The translations under genes were made by a program, and so were the position numbers. DNA of 64,000 bases from Nostoc indistinguendum CM1-VF10 (GTDB taxonomy: Bacteria > Cyanobacteriota > Cyanobacteriia > Cyanobacteriales > Nostocaceae), in assembly GCA_019359215.1 (NCBI GenBank), contig JAHHHS010000024.1, positions 1 through 64,000 on the forward strand, read 5' to 3'. Positions 1-8,334 of this stretch are shown here, in pieces (the first letter of the stretch is position 1; every line of letters begins with the position of its first letter). The notes below the pieces were generated by a model, which saw only the letters and a program-made list of their open reading frames with translations, was not told the DNA's origin and ran no database searches.

Positions 1-1
1 T

Positions 2-136
2 CATCTGAGAGAGATTAAAGTGCGAACTCAACCCACTGGGGTTATCTCTCAAATGTCACTCATCCCTGAATATTTCTATTCATTTCGAGTGAACGAATCG
101 CACCCTTACATTGGGCGGTTGGGGATTCTACATTAG
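2..136 (+). CDS. 3' end of an unidentified gene (partial)
   Basis: An open frame runs from the window edge to a TAG at 134-136 and gives the last 44 residues of a protein entering from the left. The tail is mixed polar/aromatic (it contains SLIPEYFYSF and ends GRLGILH) with no motif I recognise. The 1.3 kb after it has no convincing gene, which fits a real 3' end. A chance open frame of this length is also possible. Confidence 0.3.
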   Translation, partial: HLREIKVRTQPTGVISQMSLIPEYFYSFRVNESHPYIGRLGILH

Positions 137-1442
137 TCAAAAGTCAAAAGTATTATGGAATAAGCTGTTTAGGACTTTTCAATGGTCTACTTATTTCCGC
201 CGTCCTCTACTAGGAGGCAGAGCGCCTTTACTCAACAGATGCATCTGATCAATTAATATAGCGATCGCTTGTGAGTTTACCTGAGTGAAAAATCTTCTGT
301 AAATAGCTCGACCAACTCAGGATCTCAGAATAGCCTGGGAAATCTGCGTTACTTTTAATACAAACTTTTTCGCGGGTAGAAATTATGAATTATGTTAAGC
401 TCCGTGTTGAGTTTATTTCTATAACCATAAGTTTTATCAACAAGGTTAGATGGTGGAAGCTGCGGGCAATTTATTTGGTTGTTTGACCCGATAGTAGCTT
501 CTTGATTACACCCAGTAATTGCTTGAAAGGAGAACTACTGGTCTTCAAGGCAACTTTTAAAGTAACAAATAATTAATTTTTTGTATAAAAACTTAATAAT
601 ATTCAGAATTATCCAATCCTGAAATCGGAAAATACTTACCTATAAAGGATATAGATGCTTTATTGGCTGCATAAGGAGCTATTTGCTATCACAAAAACAA
701 AAAAATGTATTCTGTGATACAGCTTTTTAGTTTGAGTAAATAGAAAATCAATCAAATTTATCTGTCTAGGCATAATTGACCAAAGGTAAAACAAGAAGTA
801 GTCTCATAATTTCTGTAAAGCTCTCACTGTTATGTCTTTATCTGAAATTACAGCTAAACTGCGAATTTCCATTGATACTATCTGAGTACTACAGGACTTA
901 CGCAAGATGTAGCCGAAAACCTTATTCTTGCGTAGCGGTAATTCATGAATTACCGCTACTTTCATTAGCTTTTGCGTAAGTCCTATACCACTAGTTTTTT
1001 AATATTTTTCATGCAAATCGGCTTTGCCATGTTAGAAGCAGATTTTATCTGCCAAAGAGGTATGTTAATGTCTTACTAGAAAACTCTATTAACGTTGCTG
1101 TAACCATCTTAAGCGCGGGTAAAAATTAGCTATAACTATGTTGCGCTTTTTTTATAGACATAATATTGACAATTTATAGCAATTTCCTGAACACAACTTG
1201 TTTTGGAAAATTAAAGATTGCGTGAAGAAGACTTGACTGTTTTAGAAAATACATCATAATTACCTAATAATAACAATATAGAAATATTTACAGATGTGCC
1301 AATAGTTTCTTAAACTTCTACTAAGGTAATTTGATTCTCTGGTTTTTAAACAAGTGGTCTAAAGGAAAAATATCAAAAACCACTGGATTGTACTTCAGGC
1401 GGTAGTTTTTTCTACTTAACCTGTTTTTTCCCTTTTTTAAGG
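137..1442. other. long non-coding stretch upstream of amt
   Basis: AT-rich DNA with no convincing gene on either strand. It holds a MITE-like element (893-984) and presumably the amt promoter. The short open frames here lack family resemblance, and one of them runs through the MITE. I looked for an NtcA site of the form GTA-N8-TAC upstream of amt; the closest candidates have spacer 7 (978-990) or 11 and do not qualify. Confidence 0.6.
893..984. repeat. MITE-like element, TIR aggacttacgcaa
   Basis: A 92-bp unit bounded by perfect 13-bp terminal inverted repeats, aggacttacgcaa (893-905) and its complement (972-984). Inside is a perfect 28-bp palindrome (932-959) centred on attcatgaat. It has no coding capacity. 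The same end motif (gacttacgcaa) bounds a different-cored element at 48527-48638, so this is a small dispersed family, probably mobilised by a transposase elsewhere. Confidence 0.75.
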
Positions 1443-3032
1443 ATGGTTTGGAGGATGATGTTGAAATCCATGTACAAACAAAAATCAAAAACAAAAAATA
1501 GGCGTTTGTCTCCAAGGAATTACGCTGTCAATTCACAGCCCAACTCAAAAGTCAAGCTATTTAATCTAGCAATTAAGCGACTCTCTCCCAGTTGGCAAGC
1601 CTGCTTACCTTTAGCTTGTCTGATTGTCTTGGCTTGGGGTTATGCCGCAGTTGCTCAAACTCCAACCGCAGGGCCAACGACAGCAGAACTCAAAGTTGCT
1701 CTTGATACGCTGTGGGTTGCGATCGCTGCCTTTTTAGTGTTCTTCATGAACGCTGGTTTTTGTATGTTAGAAACCGGCTTCTGTCGCCAGAAAAATGCTG
1801 TCAACGTTCTGTCCAAAAACTTGATTGTATTTGCTCTCTCCAGCATTGCCTTTTGGCTGATCGGTTTTGCCTTAATGTTCGGTGATGGCAACGATTTCAT
1901 TGGATTGAATGGGTTTTTCTTAGGAGGCGCAGATAACAGTCCAACCACTGGAGACAACTATAAAGGTATCTTCGGTGCTATTAGTTGGGCTGGTGTACCT
2001 TTAGCTGCCAAGTTTTTATTCCAGTTAGTGTTTGCTGGAACAGCAGCAACAATCGTTTCTGGTGCAGTAGCCGAACGGATTAAGTTTGTTAGCTTCCTAA
2101 TTTTCAGCCTCTTACTTGTAGGTATTCTCTACCCCATTACCGGACACTGGATTTGGGGAACTGGTTGGCTAGCAGACAGAGGCTTTTGGGATTTTGCCGG
2201 TTCTACGGTGGTTCACTCCGTAGGTGGCTGGGCAGCTTTGATGGGAGCAGCATTTCTTGGGCCCCGCCTTGGTAGATATCAAGATAGGCAAGTTGTGGCC
2301 ATGCCTGGTCACAACATGAGTATTGCCACTTTGGGCTGTCTGATCCTGTGGTTAGGCTGGTTTGGTTTCAACCCAGGTTCTGTAATGGCTGCCGATCCTA
2401 GTGCAATAAGTCACATTGCTGTCACAACTAACATGGCTGCTGCTGCCGGTGGAATTGCCGCCACCATTACAGCTTGGTTGTACTTAGGTAAACCAGACCT
2501 GTCAATGATTATCAATGGTATTTTGGCTGGCTTGGTTGGTATTACAGCGTCTTGTGCTTACGTAGGTATTCCTGCTTCTTTACTCATTGGCTTTATTGCT
2601 GGAGTACTGGTAGTTTTCTCTGTAACATTCTTTGACAAGCTTGGCATTGATGACCCAGTAGGGGCAACCTCAGTTCACCTAGTTTGTGGTATCTGGGGAA
2701 CTTTAGCAGTAGGTTTGTGGGCTGTTGGCCCTGGTGTTTATTCCTGGTATGGTGATGCACTTGGCCCAGCAAAAGGTTTATTTGCAGGTGGTGGCTTTGG
2801 ACAGTTTGGTACTCAGTTGCTGGGCGTTGTCTCAGTAGGTGGCTTCACTGTCTTACTCAGTAGTATTTTTTGGCTGGCACTGAAAGCTACTTTAGGTATC
2901 AGAGTATCCAAAGAAGAGGAACTAGAAGGTTTGGATATCGGTGAACACGGTATGGAAGCCTACAGTGGATTTCTCAAAGAAGGTGATGGAACTGGATTTT
3001 CTGGAGAACAAAGCTCAATGGGAAAATTTTAA
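1443..3032 (+). CDS. amt: ammonium transporter (Amt family)
   Basis: Amt/Rh channel for ammonium uptake across the plasma membrane. The 529-residue frame begins with a basic stretch, then a signal-peptide-like hydrophobic segment near residues 50-70 ending at AVAQ. The Amt fold follows ([23 protein letters not shown]), with family signatures such as [31 protein letters not shown] and [13 protein letters not shown]. The C-tail ([19 protein letters not shown]) is the conserved cytosolic segment that GlnK/PII-type proteins contact in this family. The start is uncertain: ATGs at 1443, 1455, 1458 and 1470 surround a GGAGG at 1450-1454, so 1470 is plausible. The gene stands alone with its own terminator and no PII gene adjacent. 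Confidence 0.95.
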   Translation: MVWRMMLKSMYKQKSKTKNRRLSPRNYAVNSQPNSKVKLFNLAIKRLSPSWQACLPLACLIVLAWGYAAVAQTPTAGPTTAELKVALDTLWVAIAAFLVFFMNAGFCMLETGFCRQKNAVNVLSKNLIVFALSSIAFWLIGFALMFGDGNDFIGLNGFFLGGADNSPTTGDNYKGIFGAISWAGVPLAAKFLFQLVFAGTAATIVSGAVAERIKFVSFLIFSLLLVGILYPITGHWIWGTGWLADRGFWDFAGSTVVHSVGGWAALMGAAFLGPRLGRYQDRQVVAMPGHNMSIATLGCLILWLGWFGFNPGSVMAADPSAISHIAVTTNMAAAAGGIAATITAWLYLGKPDLSMIINGILAGLVGITASCAYVGIPASLLIGFIAGVLVVFSVTFFDKLGIDDPVGATSVHLVCGIWGTLAVGLWAVGPGVYSWYGDALGPAKGLFAGGGFGQFGTQLLGVVSVGGFTVLLSSIFWLALKATLGIRVSKEEELEGLDIGEHGMEAYSGFLKEGDGTGFSGEQSSMGKF

Positions 3033-3137
3033 GGTAAATATTTCTTTGATTTACCCTCTGACATATTCCTAATATGAGCTAGCAACACACTATTGGTAGA
3101 TTGAACTGATTCCGCCAAATTATCTATCCAAGCAGCA

Positions 3138-3168
3138 AAAAGTAGGGGGTTTTATACCTCCTACTTTT
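3138..3168 (+). terminator. rho-independent-type terminator of amt
   Basis: A 12-bp stem (aaaagtaggggg paired with cctcctactttt, one G-U pair) with a 7-nt loop, about 105 bp past the amt stop and followed by a T-rich run. Clear hairpin; the function is inferred from position. Confidence 0.7.
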
Positions 3169-3357
3169 CTAACTTTTTACCTGATTCGTGCTTTATTAAT
3201 TTAGCGATCGCAATCAAAAACATATCATGAAATACTTGATACATACACATAAGTAAGTGTGTACTATTGTATCCCTCTACCTATGTATTGCAAAGGTTTT
3301 TGGAGACGCTATCAGTGGCTACCATGTATACAAGCCAGCGAGAATAAATCAAACTAT

Positions 3358-3550
3358 TATAGCGGTTCTCAGTTGAGTACGGTACACACCTATAAATTGG
3401 AGGACTTTGAGAGGTTTTTGCCCCCCTTTTTTAAGGGGGGTTGGGGGGATCAAAAGCCTGTGAGGCAACTCTAGAGGACTTGTGTGTACACCGTAGCCTT
3501 TTAGGAGAGAGGCGAAAAAAATGTAGTGCACCCAAGCGAGAACCGCTATA
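3358..3550. repeat. MITE-like element, TIR tatagcggttctc
   Basis: A 193-bp unit with perfect 13-bp ends (tatagcggttctc at 3358-3370, complement at 3538-3550). The match continues imperfectly inwards (tacggt.acacac near both ends). The core carries a C6/G6-rich hairpin (ccccccttttttaaggggggtt). Open frames crossing it on both strands are artefacts. A half-end resembling it (gggaaccgctata) lies at about 33090. Confidence 0.75.
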
Positions 3551-3711
3551 GTTTATTAGTTATTTACACAGGCTTACTTAGACCAAGCCAGAGACTAAAT
3601 ATGGCAGGGTGCTTGCGAGTATTGACTGAATAATGCCACCATGAGTTTGTGTGATCTAAATCACGATGAAAATTTAATTTCAGCAAAACTTATTTTACTT
3701 TATGAAATTTT

Positions 3712-4167
3712 ATGGTTAGAGGATTGAGGGTTGGTATGCTGCTATTGGCAGTTCTGGGAAATCTGGCATGGTCATTTAGTGCCAAAGCAAGTTTTAATGG
3801 CAAACTCACCGTAGAAATTGATGGCTTGAAGAGTAAAAATGGACAAGTCTGTGTCAGTATATTTGCTAGCAGTGAAGGATTTCCTGGCGATCGCGATCGC
3901 GGCTTACAAAAGCAGTGTACCAAGATTACTGACACTCCTTTACCCATTACCTTTGAGAACTTGAAAGCAGGTAGTTACGCCGTTGCTGTCTTCCACGATC
4001 AAAATAATGACGGCACTCTCAATAGCAATGTTTTTGGTATACCAAGCGAAGGCTTTGGATTTTCCAGTAACCCAGAAATTCGCACAAGAGCGCCCAAATT
4101 TAGCGAAGCAGCATTTTTGGTAGCAGGACCGGATACTAATATTCAAATCCAATTAAAATATTTTTAG
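3712..4167 (+). CDS. secreted DUF2141 protein
   Basis: A 151-residue protein with an N-terminal signal peptide (hydrophobic residues 6-22, cleavage near SAKA-S) and one DUF2141-like beta-sandwich. Visible family features are LTVEIDGLKSKNGQVCVSIF, the FENLKAGSYAVAVFHDQNNDG block and FGIPSEGFGFSSNP. The function of the family is unknown; export to the periplasm or surface is likely. A paralogue with the same three blocks sits in the glycolipid island (45368-45835). It converges with the next gene, with stop codons only 2 bp apart. The start at 3712 has a weak ribosome site; ATG 3736 would shorten the signal peptide. Confidence 0.85.
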   Translation: MVRGLRVGMLLLAVLGNLAWSFSAKASFNGKLTVEIDGLKSKNGQVCVSIFASSEGFPGDRDRGLQKQCTKITDTPLPITFENLKAGSYAVAVFHDQNNDGTLNSNVFGIPSEGFGFSSNPEIRTRAPKFSEAAFLVAGPDTNIQIQLKYF

Positions 4168-4169
4168 GT

Positions 4170-5324
4170 TTATTCTCGTGAATCGTTGTGTGAATCTTCT
4201 GGTAGACTTTGTTGCTCCGGCAAACCACGCATTCGATTCATCTGAGTTAAAGCATATCGTGCTGTTGCTTGCACTTCGGCATCTGGGTCATCTAACGCAT
4301 GGCGCAACATCTGACTCATTTGACCCATCATGTCATAAACGCGCGTCAGGTCACGGATCGCATTTTGCCGCACTTGTGGACTTTCATCTTGAATTGAAAT
4401 TGCTAAAGCACGGTTCATCGGTTTGAGTGTGCGGGTGCCAATTTCTGCTAAAGCTGCCAAAATTAAGCTGCTTTCTTGAGAATCGGCATCAATCATCAGG
4501 TCAACCATTGGCTGAATTGCCCGTGAATCTCCCTGTTGACCCAAATCCCAAATAGCCTTGCGCCGCTTTGCTGGGTCAGAACTGCGTAAATCTTGAATTA
4601 ATTCGTCAACAATATTGAGTTTAGCAAGCCGAGAAGTTTTTTCTGGTAGCAGTAATTGTGGGACGACTGGCGGCGTAAATGTTTGTAGACTAGTTACATT
4701 CTCTGGTAAGGGTGATGTCATCGAGTTGTTGTTAGCTTCACTCAAACTTTTAGTCTCTGATATTTCGGATTGCATTTGTCTGGACTGACGAAACCACTTC
4801 AACAAGGAAATAAATGCGCCAATACTTCCTAGAACTCCAAGGGCTAATATTAACCACCAGAGAAAACCTCTCTCGGTTGGATTCTCGGTTGGCTTGAGTG
4901 TTGTAGTTGATTTGGAAGCCGAAGCAGGAGAGGTGACTATTGGAGAAGTGACAATCTGATTATTGGCAGCCAAAGCTGCTTTCAGTCTTCCCATAGTCGC
5001 CAGACCAGCAAGGCCATCTACTTTTAAACCATTTACTTTCTGGAAGTCCCTAACAGCGATTTTCGTACTGGCGTTGTACTCTCCATCTACCACGCCACTG
5101 TAGTATCCCAACTGTTTTAATTGGGTTTGTAATCTCCGCACATCTGATTTTGGACTCCCATATGTCAAAACAGCCGGACTAGCAGCAACTGTCGAACTAG
5201 CTTGTGCAAGTTCTAAAATTTTAGGTGCTAGGTTAGGTGTAGCTGTGCTTGAGCCATTTGGATAAAAACCTACGCAAGAAAAACAAGTAAATATCAGAAT
5301 TGAGGAACGGCATAGCCTCATCAT
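4170..5324 (-). CDS. peptidoglycan-binding, membrane-anchored HEAT-repeat protein
   Basis: 384 residues. The order is a signal-like N-terminus (residues 5-20, with a lipobox-like CFSC), a PG_binding_1 domain at about 55-112 (DVRRLQTQLKQLGYYSGVVDG, then VRDFQ and GLAGLATMGRL), a Ser/Thr-rich linker, and one membrane helix at about 155-177. After this comes a linker and HEAT/PBS-lyase-type repeats at about 240-370 (DPAKRRKAIWDLGQQGDSRAI, DESPQVRQNAIRDL, DPDAEVQATARYAL). The architecture suggests a wall-binding head outside and a protein-protein scaffold on the other side of the membrane. No enzymatic motif is visible. Confidence 0.8.
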   Translation of the reverse strand: MMRLCRSSILIFTCFSCVGFYPNGSSTATPNLAPKILELAQASSTVAASPAVLTYGSPKSDVRRLQTQLKQLGYYSGVVDGEYNASTKIAVRDFQKVNGLKVDGLAGLATMGRLKAALAANNQIVTSPIVTSPASASKSTTTLKPTENPTERGFLWWLILALGVLGSIGAFISLLKWFRQSRQMQSEISETKSLSEANNNSMTSPLPENVTSLQTFTPPVVPQLLLPEKTSRLAKLNIVDELIQDLRSSDPAKRRKAIWDLGQQGDSRAIQPMVDLMIDADSQESSLILAALAEIGTRTLKPMNRALAISIQDESPQVRQNAIRDLTRVYDMMGQMSQMLRHALDDPDAEVQATARYALTQMNRMRGLPEQQSLPEDSHNDSRE

Positions 5325-5392
5325 TGAAAGTTTCAGCCTGAACGTGCTTTTGAAATATTCGATACCACAATACCTTTAAGATTAGCAAATCT

Positions 5393-5510
5393 TAAACTGT
5401 TACGCATTTAACTTGAACATTTACATGAAGGCTGATGACTGATAACCGTTAACCGTCAATAGTTAACAACCATAAAGAGTGTTTATACTTTTTTAGCGCG
5501 CATCAGCTTA
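5393..5510. repeat. MITE-like element, TIR taagctgttacgc type, copy 1
   Basis: A 118-bp unit with ends taaactgttacgc and gcgcgcatcagctta (imperfect inverted repeats). The interior carries acgcattta, aacatttacatga, gactgataaccgtta and aaagagtgtttata. These blocks recur in the same order at 31993-32096, and a diverged relative is at 47231-47350. Non-coding. Confidence 0.75.
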
Positions 5511-5587
5511 ACTGTTATTTGTTATTTGTCGCCATACATTGGGTATGAGGTTATTAACCTTCTCTAGCTCATCTCACCTTTGACGAG

Positions 5588-6655
5588 TTAAGGTAAAATT
5601 TCTCGTTCAGATTCTCTAACTGCTAAAGTTATGGGGTTCAATTTTTTAGCAGATGCTTCTAAAGCTGGTTGCTGTATATTAGCTATTTCGCCAACAGTAA
5701 CTGTGTCGTTTTGCGCTGCTAAAGTATCACGTTGGTTAATCAGATAGATGCTGATTAAAGTTAGGAAAACACCGACCCACTGCAACGGACTGAGGACTTC
5801 TGAGAGGAAAAGATTGCCGAATAGTAGGGCAAATACGGGCGTGAGGAAGGTGAGGGAACTAAGACTAGTGAGACTGCCGCTAGAAGCAAAGTAGAAGAAT
5901 AACCCGTAGGCGATCGCACTGCCAAACACGGTAGCATAACCCAAAGCCACTAAATCAGATCCTCCGAGATTTTCCCACTGTTGGGATTCGACAAATGAGG
6001 AAACTCCCCACAATGGCAATCCACCCAAAATCATGTGCCATCCCGTAGCGGTTACCGGGTCAGCATGTCGGCACACAAACCTAATTAGCACTGTTCCCAC
6101 AGCCATTGATAGCGCTGCTAATAGCATCAACCACTCGCCGCTAGCAAACAAATCTTCCCAGTTGCCAATTGTAATATTTGCGCCTGAGTCGAGAAAATGT
6201 AAAATCCACTCATCAGGTAAGCCGATTAAACTAATGCCCGTGACGCCCAAGCCTAGCCCTAGCCATCCCCAAAAACCAATGTGTTCTTGGAATAGCCACA
6301 ACGATAGCAAAGCAACAGCCAAGGGTTGCGAGTCAATCATCACAGACCCTAACCCCGCACTGGTTCTGACTAATCCCTCTGCCAAAAAGCCTTGAAACAA
6401 CGTCCCATCTATGAGGGCAAATAAGGCAATCCACAGCCATGCAGTCCAACCTTTGGGCTGAGGTTTACCCATGAATGCTGCTGCTATCAGAATTAACATC
6501 CCCGCCGGTATCAGACGCACACCTGCCATGAATAGTGGTGTCGTGTGGGGTATTACTCCTTTCATGGCTACCATTGCCGTCCCCCATAGGAAAAAGGGGG
6601 CAATTAATAAGAGGGGGGCGAAGGGAAGTCGAGATGCACTGAGTTTCAGTTGCAT
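5588..6655 (-). CDS. EamA/DMT-family membrane transporter
   Basis: About 355 residues and ten hydrophobic helices in two EamA halves. The first half starts FAPLLLIAPFFLWGTAMVAMKGV and the second follows WLMLLAALSMAVGTVLIRFVCR. This is the drug/metabolite transporter superfamily, exporting an unknown small metabolite through the plasma membrane. The hydrophilic C-tail (last 45 residues) is longer than usual. The longer frame to 6688 would need a TTG start; ATG at 6655 (MQLKLSASRLP) is preferred. It stands alone. Confidence 0.85.
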   Translation of the reverse strand: MQLKLSASRLPFAPLLLIAPFFLWGTAMVAMKGVIPHTTPLFMAGVRLIPAGMLILIAAAFMGKPQPKGWTAWLWIALFALIDGTLFQGFLAEGLVRTSAGLGSVMIDSQPLAVALLSLWLFQEHIGFWGWLGLGLGVTGISLIGLPDEWILHFLDSGANITIGNWEDLFASGEWLMLLAALSMAVGTVLIRFVCRHADPVTATGWHMILGGLPLWGVSSFVESQQWENLGGSDLVALGYATVFGSAIAYGLFFYFASSGSLTSLSSLTFLTPVFALLFGNLFLSEVLSPLQWVGVFLTLISIYLINQRDTLAAQNDTVTVGEIANIQQPALEASAKKLNPITLAVRESEREILP

Positions 6656-6941
6656 GGGTTTGCTGATGCCTTTGTTTAACAAGCGCAAAAATTGCTTTAC
6701 CCAATTTTACCGAATTATGTAGTTTTGTGTTGGTGTAGCGTCTCAAAGAGAAGGAAAAAATACTCAGATGTAGACAAGGTTACAGGATGCTGAAGATTGC
6801 AAGGAGGCATTCCTCCTAAATACAGCAAATATTTTAAGACTGTGGAGGTTGACGCAAGCCAACCTCCACAAAATTTAGTTTGATGATTGTTGTAAATTCT
6901 GAATCAATTCCCTGGAAATAAAATACTTCCAGCAACCTTTA

Positions 6942-7226
6942 TTAAGCCTCAACTTTTACACCCTTCCAGAAAGCTACATAACCTTCAATATTCTTAGCTT
7001 TCTCCTTGGCGCTGGGATAGTACCAAGCAGCATCTTTGTTGATTTGTCCATCAACGTCAATACTGTAGTAGCTAGCGACACCTTTCCAAGGACAACTACT
7101 GTGGGTATTACTGTCTGTGAAGTACTCCTTGTTAATGGAGTCAGCAGGAAAATAATGGTTATTTTCTACAACTACAGTGTTATCGCTCTCGGCTAAAACT
7201 ACGCCATTCCAAATTGCTTTCGGCAT
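6942..7226 (-). CDS. DUF427 family protein
   Basis: 94 residues from ATG 7226 (MPKAIWNGVVLAES). This is the compact DUF427 fold with its hallmark residues: NHYFPADSINKEYF, TDSNTHSSCPWKGVASYYS and AAWYYPSAKEKAKNIEGYVAFW. The family is widespread, single-domain, cytosolic and of unknown biochemistry. The frame can be extended to a GTG at 7253, but the extra nine residues are not part of the family. It is monocistronic. Confidence 0.9.
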   Translation of the reverse strand: MPKAIWNGVVLAESDNTVVVENNHYFPADSINKEYFTDSNTHSSCPWKGVASYYSIDVDGQINKDAAWYYPSAKEKAKNIEGYVAFWKGVKVEA

Positions 7227-7700
7227 AAGTGAGTTTGCAAATAAACTATTCACTTAACATTTTGACACGATCAGCTTATTTTATCCTCCTGAACACCTAC
7301 CTTTCACCAGAGTCTATCAAGCTTAAATGGATAGCTAGTAAGCTTTATAGAAAACTTTGCCATCGCAATTAATACTTGCATAACTTTTATTTATCAATTT
7401 GAAAATTAAAACTATTTGCTTTTATCATCAAGAGTTTCTAGCATATTGGTATGCAAACTTAATTAGCCAAAATATAGTTTTGTTTTAGCTTATAGCCGAA
7501 AAAAATATTTAGACGAGAATGTTGCCATTACATATATGTGAGCGATCGCAGCTTTTAACAAAGTTTGCAAATAATAGCTTTTATGTATTGGACTTTGGAT
7601 TTTCTAAGCTTTTACTTAATAAAGTTTCTGCCAATTGCCAAAAAACAATTTTTGGTTATTAGATAACTCTAATTAAGCTAGTTAAACTGAGGAGAAACTT
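7227..7700. other. intergenic region between DUF427 gene and secreted protein
   Basis: AT-rich spacer between divergent genes. It holds one HIP1 octamer (near 7542) and a good ribosome binding site (gaggagaaactt) just before 7701. No open frame or repeat of note. Confidence 0.5.
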
Positions 7701-8105
7701 ATGAAACTTACAAACTTAATCAATTCTGCACTTATCGTTCCTTGTATTAGTTTTCTACCTGGAATTGCTGCTGCTCAAACAGTTGATACTAACAATAGCG
7801 CCGGACAAATCAACGCAGATGTTAACTCTAATACTTTACGTACTAATTCTCCAAATGCCAGCTATATTCAACCTTTCAATACTGCTTTTCTAGCTTATCA
7901 AGGTGCTTTCAAAGAACAGGGTATTCCTAGTGGAAGCGCTTTGATCTCTGAATACCAAATAGGAAAACTGACTGCGAAAGATGTGGTTCAGGCTGCTATC
8001 AAGACCAACAAATTACCAGCACAAGTTTTGAATGATTTAGGTTATCTTAATGCGGTCGAATCGCAGTTGACATCATTCAGCAATATTAATGATTCAGGCA
8101 ATTAA
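7701..8105 (+). CDS. secreted protein of unknown function
   Basis: 134 residues with a clear signal peptide (MKLTNLINSALIVPCISFLPGIAAA, cleaved near AAA-QT). A Asn/Thr/Ser-rich stretch follows, then a helical C-terminal half (FKEQGIPSGSALISEYQIGKLTAKDVVQAAIKTNKLPAQVLNDLGY, positions about 70-115). I do not recognise the family. The GGAG ribosome site 6 nt before the ATG and the clean signal peptide support a real gene. Confidence 0.65.
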   Translation: MKLTNLINSALIVPCISFLPGIAAAQTVDTNNSAGQINADVNSNTLRTNSPNASYIQPFNTAFLAYQGAFKEQGIPSGSALISEYQIGKLTAKDVVQAAIKTNKLPAQVLNDLGYLNAVESQLTSFSNINDSGN

Positions 8106-8147
8106 ATACAAATTGGTCGAAAATTCTTAACAATGTAGATCAAGCTT

Positions 8148-8286
8148 GCCCTAGCGGATGGAATTCGCGGCTATACAGACAAAACCCACCTCCGTGGGTT
8201 TCAAATTCTTTGAGTCCGCGTAAGCAGACTACCCTGCGGGTTCCCCAACGGGGTACGTTTGTGTAGCCGCGATTTCTAATCGCCTG
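8148..8286. repeat. dispersed repeat with cgcggctata/tgtagccgcg ends, copy 1
   Basis: About 140 bp. The outer arms are imperfect inverted repeats (gcggatggaattcgcggcta against the complement of tagccgcgatttctaatcgc). The inner part is built of small hairpins (acccacctccgtgggt and accctgcgggttccccaacggggt). A second family member with the same ctccgtgggtttcaaat block and gtatagccgcg end is at 51781-51930. Confidence 0.65.
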
Positions 8287-8334
8287 GTATATTTGCTTTC
8301 TCTGCTCCCTACTTGCTGATCAAATTGGTTAAAA

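Noticed and set aside
776..979. 67-codon plus-strand frame near the left end
   Set aside because: It runs through the MITE at 893-984 and has no recognisable domain or ribosome site.
978..990. Possible NtcA site gtaagtcctatac upstream of amt
   Set aside because: Spacer is 7, not 8, and it belongs to the MITE right end.
3259..3531. Overlapping open frames on both strands after amt
   Set aside because: They coincide with the 193-bp inverted-repeat element and translate its C/G-run hairpin.
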